Shown: piece after piece, positions 25,403 through 36,580 of the stretch | How the letters are laid out: each line of letters starts with the position of its first letter | Numbering within the stretch: the stretch's first letter is position 1 | Assembly (NCBI GenBank): GCA_963921425.1 | Contig: OY992836.1 | Location: 8,137,825 to 8,201,824, forward strand | DNA: 64,000 nucleotides | From: Dryas octopetala | Lineage: Eukaryota > Streptophyta > Magnoliopsida > Rosales > Rosaceae | Direction of reading: 5' to 3' | Translations under genes and position numbers: made by a program | Notes under the pieces: generated by a model | What the model saw: the letters and a program-made list of their open reading frames with translations, nothing else | The model's database searches: none | Told to the model about the DNA's origin: nothing

Positions 25403-27023
25403 CTTTTTTCCAAGTAAAACTCACCTTCAATCCTGATTTAAAAAAAGAAAAAAAAATCAGCAACAAAAGAGAATCAAGCAACAACAAAAAACTATAACTC
25501 AAGAAAATGCAGCCACCAAGAGCTAAACAAGAAGCAATCACTGTCAAAAAGTTCAATAACAGAAATGTTTTTCCACTTACCTATTTAAGGAAGCTAATAT
25601 CCATAAAACAAAATTTTGATACCAAAAATTCACTATTTGTCCCCATTACCCCAAAAATAGAGAGAGAGGAAAAGAAAAAAAAAAGATTAACTCCAGGATT
25701 TAAAATAAATAAATTATTAAAAATAGCCTCAGTAAAATTATGACCAAAGTCTGTAGGCCTCAAAATGTTCTACAGAACATATGCTTCCTTCTAAAAGGCT
25801 CTGCTACATAAAGTTTAAACAAATATTATCCACTCAAGCCAATTAAAAAAAAAATTAGGATTAGGCTTTCCCATTTTAGATAACAATATTTCTGTTGAAA
25901 AATGGGGATCAGAAATATATAGCACTTATCCAATACATATAATATGAACTGAATAATACAAAATATTACCACTACCATTGACCAGTTGATTAGACTAAAA
26001 AAATTATAGTAAATTAACTCGAACGCATGAACTTCACAAAGAGCAAAAAGCATACAGAGCGTCCATAGTCTACAAACATGTTTCATAAAAATTATGGATG
26101 TAATAAAATAATAATACTTGTCCAGAAAATAATACTTGAAGCTAATAAAGCCACACAATAGTAACTTCTCTAGAAGTTCCATAGCACATGTTCATCAACA
26201 ATATAGAATTTAACGTGGAACAATTTTATCAAAATACAAAACCCTGAATTCAAAATTTTGGAAAATCCTCAAATCCAACAAAACAGATAGACCAAAAACA
26301 AAAGGTTATCCCCTTTGCTGCAGAAAATGACATATTTTGTCAGGGTTATTTTCCAAAAAAGCAAGAGAACCCACAAAAGCATAAAACCAACACCCAAGTT
26401 GAGAAAATGCAATATAATTCACATGCCCAAAAATTAAAAAGATTATGCAACAAAGACTCACAGGAATGTTTGCTTGGCAGAGCGGCAAGGAAAGAATCAA
26501 AAGGTCCACAAAAAAGGGAGTGGACAATTTTGAAAACCCTAATTTGACAAGACAAAACCCACCATTAGAGAAGAAAGCACAGAAAACATCACCATCATCA
26601 TCATGAAGAAAACCCAGAAAAAGAGGACAATAGCTAAATCTTATTAAGAGTTCCCAAGGAAAACAAAGACCCCCAGCGCTTGAACCCTGTGTGTTTCTTG
26701 TTTCCTGAAAACAACGAAAACACAAAAACAAAAACAGAGAGAAAATATGTAAAACAAGTATGTGAGAGAAAGAGAGAGGGAGAAGGGACACAATAAAAAT
26801 GGTTTCTTTTTCGTCGTTTTTGTTTTGGGATTTGGCTCTTGTGTTTGAGATTTCGGGGTTTCTAGGGTTCCTATTTTTTTCGCTTCTTGGACTTTTTATG
26901 TTTGTGTTGTCGAAGGAGATATGAGAGAGGAGAGCGTTAGGCTTTAATCTAAAAATGCGATTTTTTTTGTTATGGAGTTTCCCAAAATACCCTCCGAGAA
27001 CCCGGCTAAATAAACTCAAAAAA
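25403..27023. other. ACINUS 5' leader and promoter region
   Basis: Upstream of the ACINUS ATG on the minus strand. Pyrimidine-rich runs and AGGAAACAAG-like acceptor sites near 26700 suggest one or more 5'-UTR introns, but their limits cannot be fixed. A 247-codon ORF here has no recognisable domain and is treated as chance. Confidence 0.5.
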
Positions 27024-27065
27024 GGCCCATAGAAGTTGGGCTTGTTCATCGGGTCTCAAGCCCAT
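27024..27065. promoter_or_regulatory. Site II-like motif cluster in a probable bidirectional promoter
   Basis: GGCCCAT (27024-27030), TTGGGCTT (27036-27043) and AAGCCCAT (27058-27065) lie within 42 bp between the divergent ACINUS and NSRP1-like transcription units. Such TGGGCC/TGGGCT elements are typical of plant housekeeping promoters. Confidence 0.55.
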
Positions 27066-27213
27066 CAGATTATGCATATCAACTTCACCGGCTTGCTCTT
27101 CTCGTTGAATCACAATCAAGTCTCGGCCTCTCCTCTCACCTGCTCTCTCTCTTTCTCTCAGGCGGACACCATTGTTGTTGGTGAAGCAACTCCGTCAACG
27201 AACGAATCAACCA

Positions 27214-27293
27214 GTGAGTGACCTTTTTCTTTCTTGCATTTTTTAAAAAAATTTGAAATAATTACTATATATGATGATTTTGTGGTTCAGATT

Positions 27294-27340
<47 letters not shown>

Positions 27341-30284
27341 GTTTTATTTTTTGTGAAATTTCTGATGCGGGCATGTTTGATTTTGATGTGGACTGTGAAC
27401 TTTGTTTGTGTATTGTTTGATGAAATCCGTCAATGAGAGTTGCGACGACTGATGTGTAACCTAAATCACATGCAGATGACATAATCTCTAGGTCTCAAAA
27501 CTTTTTCTGTCTATTTAACTTTGGGTTTTTGGTCCTGCGGTTCTCTTTTCGATTCTCGAATCTCAAACCAACTACCCCAGTGTTGTTTGTTCATCTGCGT
27601 TTTCGTTGTCCTCCAATCTTTAACCTTTTGTGCTTCTATAGATATTGCTTTCAATTCCTACCTTATATTCCCTCCACCAATATTTCCAGCTCAAATTTTT
27701 GAGTTCCAAATTCTGTAACCCTCTTACCAAAACATCAAAAAAGAGGATACAATCTTCATAAAAGAACCTTTAATGAAGAAAGATATAAATTTTAGGCCAC
27801 AGAATTCCTAATTTTTATGTTTGTGACTTCAATTGGCACTCTCTTTAGCTTCACTCTTGTTGCTGCTACTACAACCAAATACTTAATGTTTGGCTACTAC
27901 TTCCACCATTTCAAGCATCTTCAGTTTTGCTAGTTTAAGCATTTTTAATAAAAAAGATCACAAATTCACAATACAAGGATGAATGCATCCTATTTTATGT
28001 GCATGCACAATTTGAAACCCAAGTTATTAAGTTGTTAAAACAGGCTGTTTGATAATGAGAACACAACGTTTTCTTCCAATCCAAGTAGTCATCCATAGGG
28101 GATCTCCTGAGACAACTTGGTAGTCTGCATTCATGTAGACATTCATGTTAAAGGGCTTATTTGTCTAATGACTGGATATGTAAATGCTCTAGATTTAGAA
28201 CCTTGATTAGTAAAATTATTATGATCATATTCTTGGTTGAATTTGGATGGGCTTACTGATCCAGAGTTTAATGATCTAACTTTTATGTCATTTTAAATCA
28301 CTTTTCTCGAATGTATAAAGCAACTCCAAGCCATTAGCTTTCTGATCATAGATTTTGTGCATGCACTTCAACTTGGGTTTGTAATTTGCTTGGCTGCTCA
28401 ATCATAGGGTTTTCATTTATTGTTTACTAAAACATACCAATTTGAGGCATGATCTTAGAACAGGTAAATTAAACTCACATGGGAAGATGACAAGTCATAG
28501 CTCCACCACTAGTGAACGTACACACAACACAGTCAATTTTGCACCTCATTGTTCTTTGCCGATCATACGTTTATCCGTTGATTTTTTCAACACCAACATT
28601 TGCAAGTTCTCTTTAGTCCATCTCTTCAAACATGGAATAATACAGAATGTTATGGGTTAATTAGTTGCCTTCTATAATCAGTATTCAGAAAGTTGCATAG
28701 AAATTGTAGGCAAGAGTAGTCTGTTACTTCACTAATATCTTAGCATATGTTTTGGGTTCACGAGTAGCTCAGTAAAACATGTCACACCATTTCTGGTCAT
28801 TAAATTTAGAACACATGACACACTATTTCTGATAATTAAATTTGACTGAAATATTTTAAAATTGGGCTGCATCTTGTCTCCTGCAAGAACAGGATATGTA
28901 AACTTTATCTAGTGCATAATTGATATTCATCTGCACTTTCTGTTGTTGGTTTTGTCTTGGCTACTGATGATTGAATTGATATCTGTTTTTATCCTTTGGT
29001 GCATGGCATTAGCTCTTCACCAGGCCTTAAACGTTTGTGAAAATTGAAGCTCCCATTTGTAATCACGTTCTGTCGTGGTGTTATACTACTGTTGACACAG
29101 TGGAGGTTACAAGGGGATATATCATTGTACAGATTGGTTTCATCTTAACAGATTCGCATACATATTCCTAAATCAATTCAATATTGTAGGCAGCCATGAA
29201 AAAAATAGGATGTCAACATAAAACACGAGTGGTGATATAGAATTCATACTTCATGGCTCTTAGGCAGAATGGTTCTGAAAGCTATATATCATTGGTTTTA
29301 GGATGTAATTTCTTTAAGCAAGCCTGGCCAAGAAATCTGCAGCTGTGCAAAACTGTAAAATAGAAAGCAGGCAGGTAGAGAGCTCGATTGGGCAGAATAG
29401 AGGCTAAGACAAAGTACATATTAAGTATTGCTGTTCAAAGTGTCTTGGAATGCTCGGGTCTATTCTTATGGGTCTCTCAAGCTGTAACATGGATATTGAT
29501 GTTATATTAAGTTGATTGTTCAGGATGTTAGTTCTAGGTATAGTTTTTCTAACTCCTGTTTGCATATAACTTGTTTTAGTAAAGAGTTTGCATCGAACAT
29601 TATGTGTAGGTATATGTATAGAACTTTATGCTATATAAGTTGATTTTGTTGTGATGCAGGAGCATCTACTAGGGTTTCCACGATTTAGTAATTTTATTGT
29701 AACTTTTTTTTTTTTTTTTTAATTTCCTTGTTTGATTTGTAGTCTAATTTTCTGATTTTGTTAGATCTTTTAGTGCTTATGTCCCTTAGTCAATTAGGTT
29801 CTGACCTTATGTTTTTCCTACTCAGCTAAGGTTTCCTGTTTTCCTAGTTAGTTAAGGTTTATATGCATTATGTTTTTCTGAGAATTCAGATTCTAGAGTT
29901 TCTCTTGGGTTCCTAACCCTAGAACTCATCTATCTACTTTCCTTATTTGATCTTATAGTCTTTCTCTCTCTTTTCTCCTGTGTTGTTGCTGGAAGCTTTC
30001 TTGACTGTAGGTTTTTGCCCTATTACTGCATCAAGACAGCAGCCTTTGATTCTGTCCTGCATCACGTTGTTTCAGTCTAGATTTAAGGTGCTTTAAGTAC
30101 GTTATCTAGTGCATAATTATATATATTTTTATGTGCCGTCTGTTGTTGGTTTTGTTTGTTTTGTCTTGTTTAATGTAAGTTAATTGTCCCCTGGATAGCA
30201 AAAGTTTAAACTAAACTAAACTATGATAAGAAATGTAAATTTTCAACTAATCTAACTGTCTTTGTGGATTGGAATTTGGAACAG
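27214..30284 (+). other. Probable 3.1-kb 5'-UTR intron of the NSRP1-like gene
   Basis: A good donor (CCA|GTGAGT) at 27214 follows a pyrimidine-rich leader-like segment, and a good acceptor (TTTGGAACAG) ends at 30284, 54 bp before the ATG. The span has no recognisable coding sequence. It includes a (CT)n microsatellite at 27295-27335 and two similar blocks with TTATCTAGTGCATAATT at about 28906 and 30104. Additional UTR exons inside it cannot be excluded. Confidence 0.5.
27295..27335. repeat. (CT)n microsatellite
   Basis: About 40 bp of CT repeats, about 80 bp downstream of the putative leader donor site. Confidence 0.95.
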
Positions 30285-30338
30285 AACCTTCTACTCCTAC
30301 CTACTGGACTCACCACTGAAGAAAGAAGAAGAAGAAGA

Positions 30339-31307
30339 ATGAGCAAGTACGGGCTGAACCTAAGGCCGCAGCAGAAGAAGCAGCCCACAAGGCCTCCTCT
30401 CCCTAAGCCTCTTGGTTTTGGTGACGACGATGACAATGATGTTGAGAGAGAAATTTCTCGCCATGCGTCCAAGAACAAGTCTCTCAAGGATATTGAGGAG
30501 CAGCAGAGGAAGGCGCTGGAGCAGGACCCATCGGTGTTCGACTATGATGGAGTTTATGATGAAATGAAACAGAAAGCCATACAACCTCGGGCGCAAGATC
30601 GCCAAGAGAGAAAGCCCAGATATATTCAGTATTTGATGAACAAAGCAGATGAACGAAATCGAGAGCACGAGATAGTATATGAGAGAAAACTTGCTAAAGA
30701 GAGAAGTCAAGAAGAGCACCTCTATGCAGACAAGGACAAATTTGTCACAGCTGCATACAAAAGGAAACTTGCAGAGCAGGCAAAATGGATGGAGGAAGAA
30801 CGACTGCGTCAACTTCGGGAGGAGAAAGACGATGTTACCAAGAAGACAGACTTGAGCGATTTTTACTTCAACCTCGGTAAAAATGTTGCTTTTGGTGCAG
30901 AAGACATTAAGTCAAGAAAGCTAGAGAAGCAGGCTGAATTAAGCAAGCTAGAGAAGCAGGCTGAATTAAGCAAGGCAGAGCAACAGGCCGAATTAAGCAA
31001 GGCAGAGCAACAGGCCGAATTAAGCGAGCCGGAGAAACATGAAGAGAGAGCAAGTCCTGTAGCATCAGAGCTATTGGAGTCTTCCAGGGTGAACGAGGGA
31101 CATCAAGGTGAAACTTCAACTATGTCTAAAAGAAGTGTAGAGCCCTCCGATGAGAAGCCAGCTTCAAACACAACAGTGCCGGAAAAATCATCAGTTGAAC
31201 AGCCACCAGAAAATCAACCACAGGTTGACCATCATAAAAGAAGTCAAGATGCCGTGGCTGCAGCTAAAGAACGCTTTTTGGCACGGAAGAAGGCTAAAGA
31301 ACAATAA
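30339..31307 (+). CDS. NSRP1/CCDC55-like nuclear speckle splicing regulator (DUF2040)
   Basis: Single coding exon of 322 residues. The start MSKYGLNLRPQQKK is the family's usual N-terminus; the frame is open upstream but has no ATG after the acceptor at 30284. A PLPKPLGFGDDDDND segment is followed by the coiled-coil DUF2040 region (about 35-165), with ALEQDPSVFDYDGVYDEMK, KPRYIQYLMNKADERN and RKLAEQAKWMEEE. Next come a 9-residue tandem repeat (about 195-230), a disordered Ser/Glu-rich stretch and a conserved tail (AVAAAKERFLARKKAKE). Animal NSRP1 is a speckle protein affecting splice-site choice; the same role here is inferred. It is divergent from ACINUS. Confidence 0.92.
   Translation: MSKYGLNLRPQQKKQPTRPPLPKPLGFGDDDDNDVEREISRHASKNKSLKDIEEQQRKALEQDPSVFDYDGVYDEMKQKAIQPRAQDRQERKPRYIQYLMNKADERNREHEIVYERKLAKERSQEEHLYADKDKFVTAAYKRKLAEQAKWMEEERLRQLREEKDDVTKKTDLSDFYFNLGKNVAFGAEDIKSRKLEKQAELSKLEKQAELSKAEQQAELSKAEQQAELSEPEKHEERASPVASELLESSRVNEGHQGETSTMSKRSVEPSDEKPASNTTVPEKSSVEQPPENQPQVDHHKRSQDAVAAAKERFLARKKAKEQ
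30921..31028 (+). repeat. 27-bp coding tandem repeat, four units
   Basis: Four consecutive 27-bp units in the NSRP1-like gene encode LEKQAELSK, LEKQAELSK, AEQQAELSK and AEQQAELSE. They pair as 1+2 and 3+4, suggesting a change in one unit followed by duplication. Confidence 0.93.
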
Positions 31308-31984
31308 AAGAAATTCTGTTTAATTGTCATGGAATGCTGTGAAAACTTATAGAAAGCAATATATTATTTTTCCCTTTTTCTTCATCTGATAGGGATGTAA
31401 TTTCGAATCTGGTCATGGGCTCTCTTAATATATCTAGGAGTTGCCATATTTAGTCTACTTGTGATTCTGTTTTCCAGTTTCACCATTTGACGGAAGCATG
31501 ATGTGTAGTGGAAGATAATTTGGTCTCACTCCATAAGCTGTGTGATGGGAACCTAAAAATGTGAATGTGATAAAAGAATTTATGTTTGGTACATTATAAT
31601 GGTAAGAAACAAAAAACCAGACTGAACTAACAGATATAAGAATGAAATTATTTTCCAATTGATCAAGAAAAAAATGCGTATACGGTACCATTGTTTGGCA
31701 GATATTGATAACATTACAAAATCCTTATCTTTAACTTTTTCTAAGATCAGTGGCTAAAAAAAAAAAACACTTTTTCTAAGATCTCCTATCTTCTTTCTGG
31801 GTTCAAAGTAGGCCTAATAATACTCAGTCTTCATCTTAAACGGTCGACATGAATGTGGGCACCAATGAACATAAAAGTCTATGATCTCATACCGTCGCCA
31901 ACTACAAAGTCTATTTCCTCACCACGAATATGACAAGTCCTTTGTGTCATAATAGCAGTAACAGAATAGCCAAAAAGAAAAACG
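31308..31984. other. 3' flank of the NSRP1-like gene
   Basis: Expected 3' UTR and intergenic DNA; no gene recognised. Confidence 0.5.
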
Positions 31985-32480
31985 TCTTTGACTTTAGGTA
32001 CCAAATTATAATGTTTTTTCATTTCAACTACTAAAATATTTATGTCATTTCACTTTAGGTACTAAATTTCAGTTTAGATACTAACTTTAAAAAATATGGT
32101 TATATCAAACTGTGACTGTCTAATAGTCATAACTTTTTTATTGATTTATTTATTTTTTTTAATATTTACAAGGCTTAAACTTTAATATTTAGTCTTTGGG
32201 TTATAGGACTTCATCCCCCAAACCTAAATCAAAAGTATGTAACCTTTAAAAATTTTGATTTTTTATAAATTTTAAATAGTCACAACTGTGACTGTTCGAC
32301 AATTACAACTGTAATTGTTCGACAGTCACAACTGTATAACAAACTGATTTGTGACCTAATCCAAAATGTTTTACTCTAGGTTAGTACCTAAACTAAAAAA
32401 AATTAGTGTCTTGCTGCTTTATTAAAAAACTATTGATATTTAGTATTTAATCCTAATTTTCTAAAAAGAAAAATCTCAGT
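31985..32480. repeat. Dispersed repeat, copy 2 (inverted relative to 18270-18700)
   Basis: Carries in reverse complement the blocks seen at 18270-18700, for example AGTCATAACTTTTTTATTG and CCAAAATGTTTTACTCTAG. It also has a local expansion of CACAACTGTGACTGTTCGAC-like words near 32281-32340 that copy 1 lacks. Confidence 0.7.
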
Positions 32481-32969
32481 AACAAAAGTATAAATTCATT
32501 AGGATAGGTACTTAATTTGATTCCCTCCAATATAACATAAAAGATATTCATTTACTTAGATCATTGTTTTTGAATATATATATATATATATATAATGTAA
32601 TAAAATGCCTGTTTTAATGCTGGGATGATGGATGTAATGGGTCATATTTTCTCTTATATATGTTTGCATTTGTAAGTAATATTTGAGCCATTGGATTGCA
32701 AAACGTTTATTTTATTTTATTTAAAACTTGCAATTTAATGGTTCAAACTTTGCATGTTTTTACATGTTTATATAACTTATGCTTATAAGAGAAAGCTCTG
32801 GATTTAGATAGTTTATTTTTGTATATATATCATCTGAATGAGGATAAGATTCTTTCGGATGTGGCAATGGGAGGAATGAGTGTTTACTAACTATTATCCT
32901 AAAAAACCACGGCAAAGATTGCCGAGATCCCTGATAAGAACACTGCAATCCTAGTTGATGTTTTGGGTG

Positions 32970-33790
32970 TGCCACTATTTTCGGCTAGATAGCCGTAATA
33001 GAAAAGATATTACAAAGTTGATTTGCACCGGATTTACCTTTCTTCTAACCAAGCAATTGTAAGTGAGCAAGGAACAAGAACTCGCCGAATGTCCTAACTG
33101 CCTTGATCCTCAAGGACTTCTAATTATCGTTAGATTCAATGACTCTATGCTCGAATTTGTAAGTGCGAACGATCATAACTTGCGTGATTGGGTGAATTGC
33201 AAAATAACAAATCTTAATGAAAAAGGTGTGAATAATTTGATTATTACAGAATTGAGTAACGATGCGAGTTCTAACAACAAAATTCATGAAGAAAATAACA
33301 TGAAAAGAAAACAACAACCAAGAGAAATCAATACTAAGAACACAAGGTCTTAGCAGAGCTAAAAGAAAATAACTAAATCTAATATCCGAAAAGAAACTGA
33401 AAAATATGTTGTGATCTTGAGAATTCTGGAAAGATTGTTGAGAAGTGCTTGGTTTTTGTGAGATGTGTTGAGAGAGAGTGAATTCTGCTTCAATGTCTTG
33501 TTTATATAGTGACCAACTCTCTTTAATTGTGGGAAACATTTTCCTAATTGTACTTGAACTCCTCTTTATTTTCTTTGCGCCCAAGACTTGTGTTCTTACT
33601 TGTTTTGAAAATCCTAGCTTGCCAAGGAGAACCTGGCGTAGCCTAGTAGGACTCTCCTTCATTCACGGGCTTTCATCAAACTGGGCTTGATTGCTTTATC
33701 TTCTCGCTGTGGGCCTGGGTCCAAATACTGAATTTTAGCTTAGGTATAATGACTTGGGCCGGAACTCTCTAGACTTAGCCGTAGAATACG
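32970..33790 (-). mobile_element. Probable LTR/leader remnant of a retroelement
   Basis: Read on the minus strand, the segment has a TATA-like CTATATAAACAAG followed by a leader-like stretch (ACTCTCTCTCAACACATC) and T-rich untranslated-looking sequence, as in plant LTR retrotransposon 5' ends. No paired LTR or pol-like ORF was found nearby, so it may be a solo or truncated LTR. The overlapping ORFs show no known domain. Confidence 0.35.
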
Positions 33791-33942
33791 GCCCAAAACC
33801 AAAATAAAGTGTAAATACTAATATATGTGAATCATTCTCATTTTCATTTATGTGTTTACTAACATATGGACATATGAGAATCATTCTCATCCTCATTCTT
33901 GTGTTTAGTAATATATTAGAATCATTCTCATTCATTATTTAT

Positions 33943-34339
33943 AGGGATTAATACCATTTTGCTCCCCCGACTATTACACTTGTATCAGTTTGCTCCCCAG
34001 ACTTCTAATTTGGAAAATTAAGGACTCTGACTTTTTCAATTTTGCCAATTGAGGTTCTTTTGTCAATTTACACATTTTTTATCCAAATCTTTGAGGGCAA
34101 AATGGTCCCGTCCAATTAGATCTTATCATTTTTTCCTCATGCATCATTTTTCCTCTTTTATTTCTTGCTAAATTTTGCTTGATTATCTCGACATTTTAGA
34201 TGAAAAATGTATAAATTGACGGAATAACCTTAATTGACAAAATTGAAAAAGTCAGGGTCCTTAATTTTCCAAATTAGAAGTCTGGGGAGCAAACTGATAC
34301 ATGTGTAATTGTCTGGGGAGCAAAATGACATTAATCCCT
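33943..34339. mobile_element. MITE with long TIRs and 7-bp TSD
   Basis: 397 bp beginning AGGGATTAATACCATTTTGC and ending with the inverse (GGGAGCAAAATGACATTAAT then CCCT). The inverted arms extend about 130 bp, through CAGACTTCTAATTTGGAAAA. A perfect 7-bp repeat TATTTAT flanks it (33936-33942 and 34340-34346). It interrupts a tandem repeat unit of the surrounding element. Confidence 0.88.
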
Positions 34340-34426
34340 TATTTATATGTTTACTAATATATTAGAAATCAATATTGATGTGGGGTCTACATGAAATCAA
34401 GAATGAGATTCCTTATGGGGTCCAGA

Positions 34427-34648
34427 TTGGAAGAAATTATTGTGTGCAACCGTAACACCACGTGACATAATGACGTAGTGTTACCAATCCATTTAAATTG
34501 TAACACGTGTACAATTATTGATTTCTAAAACCCTAAACCTTAAAAAATACCTTTAAAATCGTATACGTGTTATAATCTAAATGAATTGGTAACACCATAT
34601 CATCATGTCATGTAGTGTTACTGTTACATACAATAATTTTCCCCATAT
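34427..34648. mobile_element. Foldback MITE
   Basis: About 80-bp inverted arms: AATTATTGTGTGCAACCGTA and GTGTTACCAATCCATTTA on the left, mirrored by AACACCATATCATC and TTACATACAATAATTTT on the right. An ATTGGAAG repeat near both ends may be the target-site duplication. Confidence 0.7.
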
Positions 34649-35556
34649 TGGAAGAGGGAAATTGGTATGAAAAATTTCATGTCAAAAATACCCTTCCATT
34701 TTTTTGAAAATCCAAAAAACCCTCTACATACGAACAAATTTAATTTTAATTAAAAGGATAAAATTTAAAAAATTGAATAAAACTTGAGAAAACTAAATAA
34801 ATCTATATAAACTCAGACAAAAAAAAAAAGGAAAATCTATATAAAATTTAATAAACTAATAAATCCTAAAAGAAATAAATCTAAAAAACTATTTAAATTA
34901 TTAAAAAAACTCGTTTTAATTGGGAAACAAAATTTAGGGTGAGGTCTCGTAATATTTTGTAGACTATAAATATAATTTTATTTTGAAAAATTGGAATTAG
35001 TAAATTAGTTAATGGAAAACATAATTTGTTTTGCACAAGATTTTGATTTTGATTCTTGCTATTTAGTAAACACTTTTATGGGAAAACTTTATTTTCATTC
35101 CAATTCATGATAGTTAGTAAACACGATATATAATGAGAATGTCTGGTTTTAATTTTGATTCCTACTCATTCTATTATACTCTTTTCAATTCATTCTCATT
35201 ATGATTCATGCTCATTCCGATTTCATTATTATTTTAATTCATGCTCATTCTGATTACATTTTAGTAAACATGCCTCTAGAGCGTTTTAAGTTTCTAACTC
35301 TCAAACAAAATTATGTGTTCCTAATTACAATTACACTTATATAACTCTAATAAAACTATTGATTGTACACCATAAATTTGTAAACCTTATAAATCATACT
35401 AAAGGATACCCAATTAATCCTTAAATAACTAAAAAAATTAATTAATTGTTAGTATACAATGTTGCTATATTCAATGCAATTACATTGCAAGTGTGCATTC
35501 GTAATTCAAATGCTTGACCCAAACTTGATAGAAGATGTGATTTTAAAAAAACTAAG

Positions 35557-36121
35557 GGTAAACTATATTATTGGTCATTGTGTTTTGACTCGAAATCACA
35601 TTTGATTGTCGTCGTTTAAATTTTGTAAATTTGGTCCTTGTATTTTTATGTTGTTTGCAATCTCAGAACATTATGCACCCAACATTAAATTTTTTTTCTC
35701 ACAATGAAACTAATGACTTGTTTAAAATCTCCAATTTAACTCATGCATGAAATACCGAAAAATCGTGTATGTAACCTTGAACTTGATTTTCAAACAAGAA
35801 TTCAATGAAATCTCAAACTTAATATTCAAACCCCAAAAATAAAAATTTTGTGACCACGAATTTCTCTAGCAAATAAACCAAAAATTGGAAATTGAAATTA
35901 GTTTTAGAAAGCCTATAAAATAGTCTTTCAATCCTCCAACAAAATTTTTCTTGAAAACAAACGAATAATTTAGCGTTAAATTAAAAATATGAGTATTTTT
36001 TACAAAATTTCAAAATTGTGCTAAGATGACAAATGATATAAAATAGAATGATCAAATTCACAAATTTAAACTATGAATAGCAAATATAGGTCAAAATGAA
36101 GGATAAAAATGTAGTTTATCC
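35557..36121. mobile_element. Intact family B TIR element
   Basis: Starts GGTAAACTATATTATTGG and ends ATGTAGTTTATCC, with inverted ends of moderate similarity. It is colinear with the interrupted copy at 18831-19929 and lacks the nested MULE MITE, so it serves as the empty-site reference. Confidence 0.8.
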
Positions 36122-36580
36122 AAAAATTAATGAAAGTTTTTTAGCATGCATAAAAGTATTTTCTTACCAATATAATTTTCGTAAAAGCGGTTCAGTCGAC
36201 ATAATAAGGGATGACAACGGATCGGGTTCAGGTTAGGTTTGCCAATACTATATTCGTCCTGTCGGGTAAACAAGTTTCTCGAATATATGAAGCTCTTATT
36301 ATTTTTTTAAAAATTAATTTTTTTTATTAATAATATATCAAATCAACATAAATACATAATATAATATAGATAAAATATATTAAAAGTCATCATATTATAT
36401 TATAACAATACTAAATCATAAAATGAACATCATCAAATTTTAAAGACAATAAAAATTAAGATAAAAAATTAAAATATAATTTTTGTGTTAAATGGATATA
36501 CGGGACAGCACGGGAGAGGGATGATATTACCATACCACTCTCACTATTCGTTCCTCCTTCATTTTCTTCAGAAAACAAAA
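36122..36580. other. TSR3 promoter region
   Basis: Very AT-rich. An in-frame ATG at 36521 could extend TSR3 by 20 residues, but the sequence it adds is hydrophobic and unlike the family. The promoter itself was not resolved. Confidence 0.45.

Larger units (their letters stand above)
33820..35280. repeat. Degraded element with GTTTACTAA subterminal repeats
   Basis: Repeats of GAATCATTCTCAT and TTTACTAA/TTTAGTAA words occur at 33825-33942, 34347-34375 and 35040-35270. The right edge, read on the complement, is AGAGGCATGTTTACTAAAAT, like some hAT-derived MITEs. At least two smaller elements are inserted in it. Outer limits are uncertain. Confidence 0.4.

Noticed and set aside
26306-27049. 247-codon minus-strand ORF upstream of ACINUS
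   Set aside because: It is rich in Phe, Leu and Ser without a domain, overlaps the ACINUS leader and the shared promoter, and has splice-like sites inside. Best explained as chance in pyrimidine-rich leader DNA.
30264-30338. Upstream extension of the NSRP1-like ORF
   Set aside because: The apparent start at 30264 is GTG, and the segment crosses a likely 3' splice site at 30284; MSKYGL at 30339 is the conserved start.
33120-33662. 180-codon minus-strand ORF
   Set aside because: No known domain; it lies in an LTR/leader-like segment with a TATA-like box inside.
36521-36580. Upstream in-frame ATG of TSR3
   Set aside because: It would add 20 hydrophobic residues not seen in the family; the MGNNKQRF start matches TSR3 orthologues better.
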